Shown one piece after another: positions 1 through 11,790 of a stretch of DNA of 20,273 nt. The stretch is from Hysterium pulicare CBS 123377 (Eukaryota > Ascomycota > Dothideomycetes > Hysteriales > Hysteriaceae): NCBI GenBank assembly GCA_000467715.1, contig AJFK01000351.1, forward strand, positions 1-20,273, read 5' to 3'. The position numbers and the translations under genes are program-made. The number at the start of each line of letters is the position of its first letter. The stretch's first letter is position 1. The notes under the pieces are model-generated. The model saw only the letters and a list, made by a program, of their open reading frames with translations, was not told the DNA's origin and did no database searches.

Positions 1-1
1 T

Positions 2-340
2 AATAGGTGCTTGGCCAAACCTCTTGTTCTGCTTGAGGATGTCGCAGAATTTGGCAGTGGTTACCGCGCTAGGATGGCCGTATCTGGATGTCATAGAAGG
101 CATGGAGTTTGCCAAGGATAGAGAATTAAGGAGATTTGTAACGGGAGGAAATCTTTTGTTGAAATGGACAGAGCCTAAGAGACTGAGGACTGCAGACTGG
201 GTGGTAAACAGATTGCGGGGAAGTTGGAGGGAGGACACTCATTATTGCCATCAAAAGATTGGCTAGATGTATCTCTAGAAAAGAACGAGTCAGCATTTGA
301 TACCATTAACGAGCACTTGATGGGACCAATAGATCGATAA
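2..340 (+). pseudogene. Possible 3' end of an unidentified coding region, disrupted or with unresolved introns
   Basis: One frame (codons starting at position 2) reads protein-like over 2-340 and closes at TAA 338-340. It is broken by TAG at 119-121 and TAA at 176-178. The last open part (179-337, 53 codons) includes the stretch LLPSKDWLDVSLEKNESAFD, which looks like a real C-terminus. A second frame is open from position 3 to 266, so an exon switch across an unseen intron is possible, but I found no donor/acceptor pair of normal length joining the frames. The family is not recognised. Both nonsense codons could arise from CAG or CAA by a C-to-T change. The alternatives are a decayed gene, a terminal exon plus intron, or chance. 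Confidence is low. Confidence 0.25.
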
Positions 341-760
341 GATCTTACTGGGATTGAACTTCCTGCCTCGTCTGCCACCGTGCCAGATGCCTAGGCAACT
401 TGTGATAGATGTTCATTGATTAGTATTGCGGGATGGTTGACGTTGAGGAGACCTTTGAGGATGCGTGAGACATGTCCGGCTATGATTTACCGGGGCGTTG
501 TTGCCTTTCTGGAGCACCCCTCGTTCCCCAGATCAAAGCAACCTCGGCTCCGGACCTCTCCACGGTCATGGCTGGGTTATGGCTTGCCCAACTTATATCC
601 GACGACAACCTCGATTCATGATGCTTATATCAATCGTCGTTTTCTCTTGCCATTTGCCTGCCGGCTGTCACAAGTTCTTGACTCTCTTGCTCATCAGTAT
701 TCAACTGCAACCCAGACAAGAATATCTCTCGAAGGGACCCTCTGTCCAAATACCGTCAAG
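341..760 (+). other. Promoter and 5' leader region of the thiolase gene
   Basis: This stretch holds no convincing gene of its own. The thiolase frame is open upstream to an ATG at 416, but the residues it would add do not resemble the family's N-terminus, so I treat 416-760 as leader or promoter. It contains one CCTCGG hexamer, listed separately. Confidence 0.5.
542..547 (+). promoter_or_regulatory. Candidate FarA/FarB (fatty-acid response) binding site CCTCGG
   Basis: The hexamer CCTCGG lies 214 bp upstream of the thiolase start. In Aspergillus, CCTCGG is the known core of the FarA/FarB zinc-cluster regulators that switch on peroxisomal fatty-acid catabolism genes. A thiolase is a sensible target. 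Only one copy is seen, and one hexamer can easily occur by chance in a 400 bp promoter. Confidence 0.35.
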
Positions 761-2192
761 ATGGTGAAGAAAGCAGTGCAGCCAGTATATGTGCTGGGTG
801 TCGGAATGACCAAATTCATCAAGCCTCGAGGCAAGGTCGACTATCCGGAACTGGGTTTCGAAGCAGGTGTTAAAGCTATGCTCGATGCCCACATCAACTA
901 TGACGATGTCGACCAAGGTGTAGCATGCTTCTGCTATGGTGACAGCACCAGTGGCCAGCGTGTTTTCTACCAATTTGGCATGACAGGAATACCGATCTAC
1001 AATGTGAACAACAACTGTTCGACAGGGTCGACTGGTCTATATATGGGAAGGAATATGATCGCGCACGGAGCGGCAGATTGTGTGCTAGTTGTTGGATTCG
1101 AGAAGATGTTTCCTGGAAGCTTGCAGACCTTCTTCCAGGACCGAGCAAACCCCACTGGCACAACGAGCCTGATGATGAAGGAGACGAGGGGCATTACCAA
1201 GGCACCTGGCGCTGCTCAGATGTTCGGTAATGCCGGCAGGGAACACATGGAGAAGTGAGTGTTAATGAGTTGTCACGGTGCTCTTAGACACAAAACTAAT
1301 GCTGAACAGGTACGGCTCCAAGCTAGAGGACTTCGCTGAGATTGCGCGTATCAACCATGCGCACTCCAAGAACAACCCTTACTCCCAGTTCCAAGATGAA
1401 TATACGCTGGAGCAGATCATGAAAGCACCTATGATTCACGAGCCGCTCACTAAACTACAATGCTGCCCTACTTCAGATGGTAGCGCCGCAGCGGTTCTCG
1501 TGTCCCAAGAGTTCCTCGATGCTCGACCGGAACTTAAGGATCAGGCTATTCTCATTGCTGGCCAATGCCTGGCCACTGATAAGCCTGAGCTTTTCAACCG
1601 CAGTGCCATCGAGTTGGTCGGCTACACTATGTCGGAGCTTGCGGCGAAGACTGCTCTCGCTGAGGCAAATACCTCCCCAGATGACGTGAAAGTTTGCGAA
1701 CTTCATGACTGCTTCTCCGCGAATGAAATGGTCACAATTGAAGCACTTGGCCTGGCGCCCAAAGGTAAGGCTCACGAGCTTATCCGTAAAGGGGGCATCA
1801 CCTATGGTGGAAAGGTTGTTATCAACCCATCTGGAGGTCTGATCAGCAAGGGACACCCTCTTGGTGCAACTGGACTCGCCCAATGCGCAGAATTGGTATG
1901 GCACATGCGTGGCTGGGCCAACAACCGCCAGGTCGAAGGCACAACGGTGGCATTGCAACACAACCTTGGCCTCGGTGGTGCCGTGGTCTGCACAGTATAC
2001 AAGAGAGCTGACGGGAAACCCGCTCAAACCCAATCCAATGACGTCGTTGCAAAGAAGACCGGTCTTGGATATAATCCTGCTGTTTCTGCCAAGGGATTCA
2101 CGAAAGCTCAAGTTGATTCAGTCAGATCAAAGAAGGCTAGGAGTGAGTGGGCTCTGCAAGATACTGAGCAGAAAGTTGAAGCGAGATTTTAA
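761..2192 (+). CDS. Peroxisomal SCPx-type thiolase (sterol carrier protein x-like, without SCP2 domain)
   Basis: The model is join(761..1254, 1310..2192), giving 458 residues. The 55-nt intron has a GTGAGT donor, a CTAAT-like branch and a CAG acceptor; splicing rebuilds an AAG lysine codon. SCPx thiolases cleave 3-ketoacyl-CoA with CoA in peroxisomal beta-oxidation. The start fits the family: GVGMTKF lies at residues 13-19, as in animal SCPx. NNNCSTGSTG carries the nucleophilic Cys86, HDCFSANE carries His297 and Cys299, and GHPLGATG carries His347. QHNLGLGGA near residue 395 is another family motif. The animal protein has about 120 extra residues forming the SCP2 lipid-transfer domain; here the protein stops about 50 residues after the thiolase core. 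The last three residues, ARF, resemble a weak PTS1 peroxisomal signal. Thiolase type is clear; exact chain-length specificity cannot be read. Confidence 0.93.
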
Positions 2193-2575
2193 ATTGGTCA
2201 AAAGTCTGCATCTTGGAGTTTGGGGGAGTGCATGACTGAAACCCGCTTGTATTTAATAGGTAGTCCTCATGAACAAATTGCAATGTGAATATTAGTTGCT
2301 CTTGTCATAAGGATCATGCCAGTCGCTATGATATATTTAGGAACTAAGTAGCAGAACGACAACTGAAATGGAGCGGTTGTAGATGGGCATGGTTGATATT
2401 TGGTTGACCCCTTGAAGGCGATAGGGCTGAAGAATTGACCCTTGTCGGAGGGCGACGCTAGAAAGTTCATCGAAAAAAGTACTCGGTACGCAACACCAAC
2501 GCAACTCACAGCTTTATTCCTGTCTCTCTCCTTGACTGGTGATAGACTACCTATACTCACTAGCATGTCTCTCTA
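2193..2575 (+). other. Intergenic: thiolase 3' flank and kinase promoter
   Basis: This 383-bp spacer lies between two tandem genes. It is AT-rich near 2250-2350, as expected for a 3' UTR and poly(A) region, and becomes pyrimidine-rich just before the downstream ATG (about 2510-2575). I see no ORF, RNA gene or repeat in it. Confidence 0.6.
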
Positions 2576-4460
2576 ATGTCAGGTTCCAACTTCTTGTCCC
2601 CGTTCTTGCGGAGAACTGCTCCTTGGACCTGCCGTGCTTGTCTCCGAAAAGAAACCGTCCGTCACCAACGATCCGGTTTTGCTACAGGCCAAAGTCCCAA
2701 GACTGCCTCGAGGAAAACTAGACGGAGGAAAATATTGTTAGCATCCTCAGGATTCGGGCTTACTGCAGGAGCAGTTGCGCTTAGCGATGATGCGAAACAC
2801 GCGGTGACGGCCGTCCAGAGATCAGGGAGGGTCGTGTCTACTCTTTTTCTCAATATTAACGAGTATGTTATCCCCCAAACTTCAGAGATATATGCTGATT
2901 GGAATCTGCTCTCCAGCTATAGAACCACGCTCAAACATGAGCATGCGAATCAAGAAGACTATGATGCCCTATTGCGAGCTTGTCATAAGAGATGCGCAGA
3001 ACGGACCTTAGTAACGCTTGAGAAGAATGGCTCTATATTCATCAAACTAGGGCAGCATCTTAGCAGCTTGACCTACCTCCTTCCCAGCGAGTGGTGCGAT
3101 ACCTTCGTTCCGCTACAAGACAGGTGTCCCGTATCTTCGTACGAGTCAATACGCAAGATGGTAGAGCAGGACACGGGGCACAGTCTCTCAGACTACTTTT
3201 CTGAGTTTGAGCAAGCGCCGATTGGAGCAGCCTCTCTGGCTCAGGTCCACCGGGCTGTGATCAAGGATACTGGACAGAAAGTCGCTGTGAAGGTACAGCA
3301 CCCGGCCTTGGACGAATGGGCGCGTTTGGATCTTGCGCTCACTAGTTTTACTTTCGCGACTGTAAAGAGATGGTTTCCAGAATATGACTTGACCTGGCTG
3401 TCGGATGAAATGCAGATATCGTTGCCACAGGAGCTAGACTTCTTCCAAGAGGGCCAAAATGCCATGCGTGCTCGGGAATATTTCGAAAAGGTACGAGATG
3501 CACCTGTGATTATTCCAAAGGTAATGTGGGCAAAACGTCGAATCTTGGTGATGGATTATGTGTCCGGCCACAGACCGGACGATCTGGGGTATCTCGATTC
3601 CCATCAGATTGACCGGGATGAAGTTTCAGCTGCTCTGGCGCGAATCTTCAATGAGATGATCTTTGGGACGAACGCTCCCCTACATTGTGATCCTCATGGT
3701 GGCAATATTGCTATCAGACACAATCCAACACGGCGTGGAAAGGGAAATTTTGACGTTATCATGTACGATCATGGCCTCTACCGTGATATTCCGCTACCTC
3801 TACGGCGCTCCTATGCTAAGCTCTGGCTCGCTGTGTTGGACGCAGATGAACCAAAGATGCGTAAATATGCCCATGAGGTTGCCGGCATTGGCGACGAACA
3901 TTTCGCACTCTTTGCAAGCGCTATTACGGGCAGGGACTATGATGTGATCAAACAAGATGTGTCTAAGCCTCGGAGTAAGCAAGAGAAGGATACTATATCA
4001 GATGCACTGGGAGAGGGCATGCTAGCAGAGCTTGTGCAGCTGCTGGGTCAGGTGCCGAGAGTTATCTTGTTAATCCTCAAAACGAAGTACGTCATTCCGA
4101 TCGAAAGTATGTCTTATTTGATACTTTGCTAACCGTGTTCCTAGTGATCTAAGTAAGTTGTACACGCTTGAGAAGATCGGTTCTATTGGCTGAGTCTAAC
4201 ACCCAACAGCACGCTCTCTCGACGAGAACCTTCATACTCGTCAAGGCCCTGCACGTACTTTTCTCATTCTGGCTCACTACGCCTCTCGAACGGTCTACGA
4301 GGAGCAGAAAGAAAATCTGAATAGTAGCCTCCTGTGGCCCTCGAGTCTTCTCGCCTTTCTCCGAGCATGGGCTTCGCATACGAGGGTTGAGCTGAAGCTC
4401 AGCTTCTACGAACGCTGGCTTGAAGTACGGGCCCTTTTGGGCATGGACCCAGTGGTCTGA
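2576..4460 (+). CDS. mcp2: Mitochondrial ABC1/UbiB-family atypical kinase, Mcp2/ADCK1 type
   Basis: The model is join(2576..4086, 4145..4152, 4210..4460), giving 589 residues, close to yeast Mcp2. The Arg-rich, acid-poor first 50 residues resemble a mitochondrial presequence, followed by a hydrophobic segment (about 53-70) that could anchor the protein in the inner membrane. UbiB-family features appear in order: KLGQ (KxGQ, 157-160), the Ala-rich loop GAASLAQVHRA (217-227) that replaces a P-loop, the VAVKVQHP lysine (Lys239), PQELDF (284-289), HCDPHGGN (370-377) and YDHG (DFG equivalent, 397-400). Mcp2/ADCK1 proteins affect mitochondrial lipid homeostasis and CoQ-related processes; the substrate is unknown. 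Without splicing the frame stops at 4130-4132. With the two introns (58 and 57 nt) and an 8-nt exon, the C-terminus continues with the ADCK1-like run NDLTRSLDENLHTRQG. The orthologue name rests on remembered similarity. Confidence 0.92.
4145..4152 (+). other. 8-nt microexon of the Mcp2-like gene
   Basis: The bases TGATCTAA lie between a TAG acceptor (4143-4144) and a GTAAGT donor (4153-4158). Spliced in, they complete an Asn codon, encode Asp and Leu, and give the first base of a Thr codon. This rebuilds KTNDLTRSLDE, a run conserved in ADCK1 relatives. Skipping the exon changes the frame and leads to an early stop within exon 3. Confidence 0.85.
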
Positions 4461-5743
4461 ACATCGGACCTGCCATCCGGAGCTGTCCGTTTTATAAATA
4501 TAATGTACATTATATATTGGGGTCATAAGTATTGACGCGTTACTGGCGCACCGTGAAGAATTGATGCGTGTCTTGCGCGCACACGGGCTTGTCAGCTGTG
4601 GCTGTGCTTATAGAAGGTATCAGTAACGTAGTTGGCCTAAAGTCCGCTCTAGGGTGCCCATATCTGCTTAGTACCTAATCCTACTGAGGCAATCAGTCCG
4701 ATTTGTGCATTCTTGGAATCGATAATCACTATAGTCACTAACTTCATGGACTGGAGATCCTGCCATAGTTCAAGATACGACTTCTGAAACAGGTACCCAA
4801 TACCACACCAAAAGGTTCAAGGTGACTGTACTCTTATAGGCTTGCACGGATTCCAAAGTAGTCATAGAAATTTGTATGCACAGGCACGCTTTTCGATGTG
4901 CAACGAATCGTGATGCTGTATTGAATACCATCGTGGATTGACTCGAGGCTAATAATTCTACAAATTGTAAAGCCCTTTACTGGAATAGTTGAAACTACGC
5001 TGAGGGTCAGCAAAGCCGTTCACTCTTGAAAGCTGGTCGCTATAATGAATCCAGGAAGATGGAATATCCGGAAACGCTATTCTAATAAGCTATGAAGTGT
5101 CGAAGACGCTTACCGTTAGACGCTGTCGTGTGCTTTGACATCATTACTGCTGTCTACGATGTTAGGACGTTGGAAGGGGCATACGGCGTAGCAGAAAGGG
5201 CCATAGATTCATTCAATTGCGATTGAGTCTGTTTGCTAATCAATCCACTCTCCAGCCTACATATGACCTAGATGTGAGGGTTTATCGACTCGATCATGGC
5301 TAGTGCATGAACACCAGCTTCACTGCAACAGACAAGCAACAAGCGGGGCAGGCTCCGCCAAAGATAGAACCGAAGGCGGCAATCTTCCTCACCCACCGAC
5401 ACCAACCCTTCTCCACCACAAGCCCTGCTTTTGCACGAACTCTTTGCTGCTGGTGTTCGGAAGTCGTCGCGTTTTTGCAATCGGTGACGACCCTCTAGCT
5501 CGAATCCAGCAAGGGCTTTTCCGCCTTTGTCGACGGTGAGCGGGCCGTCTCTTGATCCGCGCCTCTCTGCCTGCACAGCCCTCCTCACCCTAGACTCTCG
5601 TTCACGAGTATCCTCGACCCTGCTTTACTCTCGTGCAATACATCTCACACGCTGGAAGATCTGGACCTCGAGTCTGAAGGGGCTTTGAAAGCTCATATTC
5701 AGACCATCGTCGTTGAATCTTAGCGTCATAGTCCATCAAAACC
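4461..5743 (+). other. Intergenic, about 1.3 kb: kinase 3' UTR, then ubiquitin-ligase promoter and leader
   Basis: I see no gene here on either strand. The first 60 bases hold an AT-rich palindrome, listed separately. From about 5570 to 5640 the + strand is pyrimidine-rich, typical of a fungal core promoter or 5' leader for the ligase starting at 5744. The short open frames at 5268-5588 overlap on both strands and resemble no family. Confidence 0.5.
4498..4515 (+). promoter_or_regulatory. 18-bp perfect palindrome with Puf4-like UGUACAUUA in the kinase 3' UTR
   Basis: ATATAATGTACATTATAT is its own reverse complement and starts 38 bases after the kinase stop. On the RNA strand it contains UGUACAUUA, which fits the Puf4 consensus UGUAHAHUA, and it is flanked by UAUAUA-like poly(A) efficiency elements. 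The role is inferred; an AT-rich 3' end signal alone would also explain it. Confidence 0.4.
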
Positions 5744-8683
<2,940 letters not shown>

Positions 8684-9935
8684 GGGGAGGGCCCGTTACA
8701 TCTGTTGTCATTTTTACCATTTTTGTACGGCGACGAGGTAGATAGTGGGCCTAACGACCCGTGTACAAACACATGCAGGACAGCATTCGAAGAAAAGGGT
8801 GTGGGGATTCTTGCCACTGTTTCATGTTTCTTGCGATGGGTCAAAGATTTTGGTATATTTTACGGGTCGGTTCCAGTTAATGCAGCCTGCCGAAGCCTCG
8901 TTAGGATGAGGCGTTTTTGGGAATTATTGCAGTTGGCGTGGAGCGAGTAGTGGATAAGTAGATGAATAATTATCATAGTCCACAAGTAATGGTCCACGGA
9001 GAGACGGTGAATAGGTAGATGTTTGCTTCGTGACAAGCAGAGCTGCTGAAGCTGGAGATCAGGAGGTGAGTATTGCTTTTCATGCCCCTGTATGGAAAAT
9101 TGGGAGCGGATCGCTCTTACATCTTCACAAACAGCCTGGGACGCAGGGAAAAGCTTCTCGTGTCTCCCTCAGCGCCATTTGGCAACGTTCATCTCGCCAA
9201 TGATGCCTGCGTGGAGATGTGCTTGCCGAACGAGGCACGCTAAGAAAAGCCCCAGCTGGAGATCACTGGGGTCAGCCAATGGTATCGACCCACGCCCGAA
9301 ATGCATTAACTTAGTAAGCAGACCAAGGAGACCCTGTGCTTTCTCCTCGATGTTAATCTTCTCTATGCTGTGCGAGCACCCTTCGTCTTGCACGCCTTCG
9401 GAAGAAGAGAGACACAGATTGCGTGTTCTGCAGCTTTCTGTATGGCAAAGAATGATGGACGCAAGGAGCCATTCTGCGGAGGCAAGGGTTTTGGAGGGTG
9501 CGGGGGCTAATAATAGGAATCTCGACGCACTTCAGGGCCAACGACTCGCCATTTTCGGCTTGGTGTGAATATTGATTCGAAGCTCCCATGCACAATTATT
9601 CCACGATTCAATCGGCACGGTGGAGAAGCACGGTCCCAGGCGTTCCATGGACACGAGAGATGAGGCAGCTGGCTGGACAGAAATATAAGTCCGAGATCCC
9701 CATGTCTGCGCGTTGCTTCCGATTTTCTTCGCGTCCCCTTCTCGTCACCATACCAAAGATTCTTCATTCCACTTGTAATAAACCCATCACTCGTTCTGGG
9801 ATTCGTCTTAATCAAAACAAACTCTACCCCATATTCTTGCAAGCTTTGATATCACACTCTCGTCTTTTTACAAAGCATTTAGCATTCCCATCTTCTGCAT
9901 TCTTACTACATACATCTAATACTACATAATTCAAA
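8684..9935 (+). other. Intergenic, about 1.25 kb: ligase 3' flank and GPI-protein promoter
   Basis: There is no supported gene. A 158-codon open frame at 9092-9568 and an opposing one at 9353-9595 show no recognisable family features. ATATAAG at 9683-9689 is a possible TATA element about 250 bp before the next start. The 100 bases before 9936 are pyrimidine-rich and end in CAAAATG, typical of a well-expressed fungal gene. Confidence 0.5.
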
Positions 9936-10626
9936 ATGCGAGTCTCCGCTGTCGTTATCCTCGCTGTCGCTGGCCTTGCCGCCGCCCAAACTGCTTCTGC
10001 TCCTGCTGCACAGTCGACCTGCCAGGCCGAGAAGTGAGTCTTCCCCTGATTGCCTGTTGAGTTATTAATTTACCTTTCGCAGCATTGTCCAGGCATGCAT
10101 TGGAACTATCCAGCCGCAGATCAACTCCTGTGGTGCCAATGACTGGGTCTGCCTTTGCAACAACTACCAGAACCTCCTGACGTACGTCCTGACCTCTGTT
10201 CCAAACACCATCTACCGGCCTTGTACTGGCCTTATGTCCCAATGACTGACTCGTGGACTTCAATAGCTGCTACAACAACTGCCCTGGTGACATCGAAAGG
10301 ACTACCGTCCAGAATCAGGTCACATCCTACTGCAATGCCGCCGCTCCGTAAGGCACCTTACACCCACCATATATACACCTCATCTAATGACTTGCAGTAT
10401 CCTGTCTGCTAGTTTAGCCTCGGCCGCTTCAGCAGGCCACACCATGACTGGCTCAGTATCAGGGCCAGCATCGACAACAGTGGCCACAGCCACCTCCGCG
10501 GCCGCTTCCAAGTCATCGGGCACTGCATCGGCGGCCAGCGCTTCCAGCACTGGCGCTGCAGGTTCGGTCGTTGCTCCCGTGAGCGGCGTTTTGGCTCTCG
10601 TCTTCGGTCTTGCCGGACTCCTGTGA
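9936..10626 (+). CDS. Secreted GPI-anchored, serine/alanine-rich protein with a CFEM-like 8-cysteine domain
   Basis: The model is join(9936..10033, 10083..10181, 10267..10347, 10398..10626), giving 168 residues; introns are 49, 85 and 50 nt. Residues 1-17 form a signal peptide (cleavage likely after LAAA). A compact domain follows with eight cysteines at 29, 38, 49, 56, 58, 67, 71 and 88, including DWVCLCNNY and CYNNCPGD. Residues about 98-150 are rich in Ser, Thr, Ala and Gly, a likely O-glycosylated stalk. The C-terminus is a hydrophobic tail (151-168) after small residues, as for GPI attachment. The protein is expected at the plasma membrane or cell wall. The C-x-C pair, the Asp before it and the x16 spacing to the last Cys recall CFEM haem-binding proteins, but C1-C2 spacing (8) differs. 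Function is unproven; a wall-structural role is equally possible. Confidence 0.88.
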
Positions 10627-11790
10627 TCGCAACAGCGGGTAATAACAGTAGAGGAGGGTCGACTATGTAGGATTCTTGAAACTTGGGTGCATCTTAAAAA
10701 GTAATTCATAATGGACATCGGGAGATGGGTCGACAGGGAACTTGATGTAAATAGATCTGCTGGGTACTATAGGTAGTCTATCTTGGATCTGATCTATTCT
10801 CGTCAGCTTGTGGGAGATGTCTGTCTGAAGCGAACAATCATAAAAGTGAGCTTTTGAAGGTACCCTCGACCATGGATACAATGCCTCGTGGCTTGTGGCT
10901 CCTGAATCGTGGCATGGAAGCGCTTCCTAGGGTTACCTCAGTGTCGGGTTTGGACGACTTTCAACCATTGTACTCATGACCATGAAGTGCTTGTGCCATT
11001 GCTCCGTAAGTGGGTGTTTAATGATAGCGCTATTACTTTTCGTCGACGACATAGTTTTTCCGTCCCAAGATATCCGGGTTAAGGGCAGCATAAGTTTAAC
11101 ATCCATAGGACAATATCGATGGGTTCGTCGTGGGAGAGAACAATGACGGCATCCGCATCGGTAGATCCCAGGGTCAAGCAAAGATCTGGGGAACACCAAC
11201 TCGGATCTCGATGCCGCAGTGCCCAACAACTGTGAACACGGCCAGCAGCACGGAACGCATGCTCCGTCGACCGCAATACCTTCGCGTGATGGGAGAGAAG
11301 CAGAGTCGTCCCGATATTCTGCCCACCTGCCCACGATTGCCGGGGTCCCCATCCTTCTTCTGCTGACTGACGTGGTGGCTGGGATGCCTCCGCCTTTTCA
11401 TGCCCAGACTACCAAATGACGAGTGCGACTGACATCGATCCGGCTCAACACCAACGAGCCTAGGGATGCACACCATCAGATAATGCTCTCCTTTGCCCAC
11501 CGCCTGAATCCAATGCAAAAGTCTGGGGACCGGGACCGCAAAGACCCTTCCACGCTCGCATCCACGTTGAGTAAATAACTCTCTGGCCTCCAACTTCTCA
11601 CCGTCAATTCTCCCATTGACCGAGGCTCGCGCCGCCTGCCATACCTTAAGACCCGCGATTACCGTTCTTTGCGTTTGCGACGGCCATCATGTGCCTCTGA
11701 AAGCCCCCAAAGCATCGAGAGTATTGCCATTGAGCACCAGCATTTCCTCAATACGATGGTCTGGCGCACAATAATAGAACGGCGGAAACA
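10627..11790 (+). other. Intergenic, about 1.16 kb
   Basis: This spacer separates the GPI-protein gene from the fusion gene. Several overlapping open frames of up to 139 codons lie on the - strand between 10933 and 11593, none with a recognisable domain. TGTAAATA at 10746-10753 fits the Puf3 consensus UGUAHAUA, about 120 bases after the GPI-protein stop. Nothing else is supported. Confidence 0.45.

Noticed and set aside
416-760. N-terminal extension of the thiolase frame from an upstream ATG at 416
   Set aside because: The extra 115 residues look like non-coding sequence, while the ATG at 761 gives the N-terminus normal for the family.
8888-8917. GC-rich hairpin (GCCTC...GAGGC) followed by GTTTTT, resembling a bacterial rho-independent terminator
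   Set aside because: The surrounding genes are spliced eukaryotic genes, which do not use such terminators; a five-base stem in the ligase 3' flank is likely chance.
9092-9568. 158-codon open frame between the ligase and GPI-protein genes
   Set aside because: No domain, signal peptide or family resemblance, and opposing open frames overlap it; probably chance in a moderately GC-rich spacer.
10933-11593. Overlapping open frames on the - strand, one with a stretch (VIVLSHDEPIDIVL) slightly reminiscent of metallo-beta-lactamase-fold proteins
   Set aside because: The resemblance is limited to one short run, no zinc-binding HxHxDH motif is present, and the frames cannot be joined into a coherent model.
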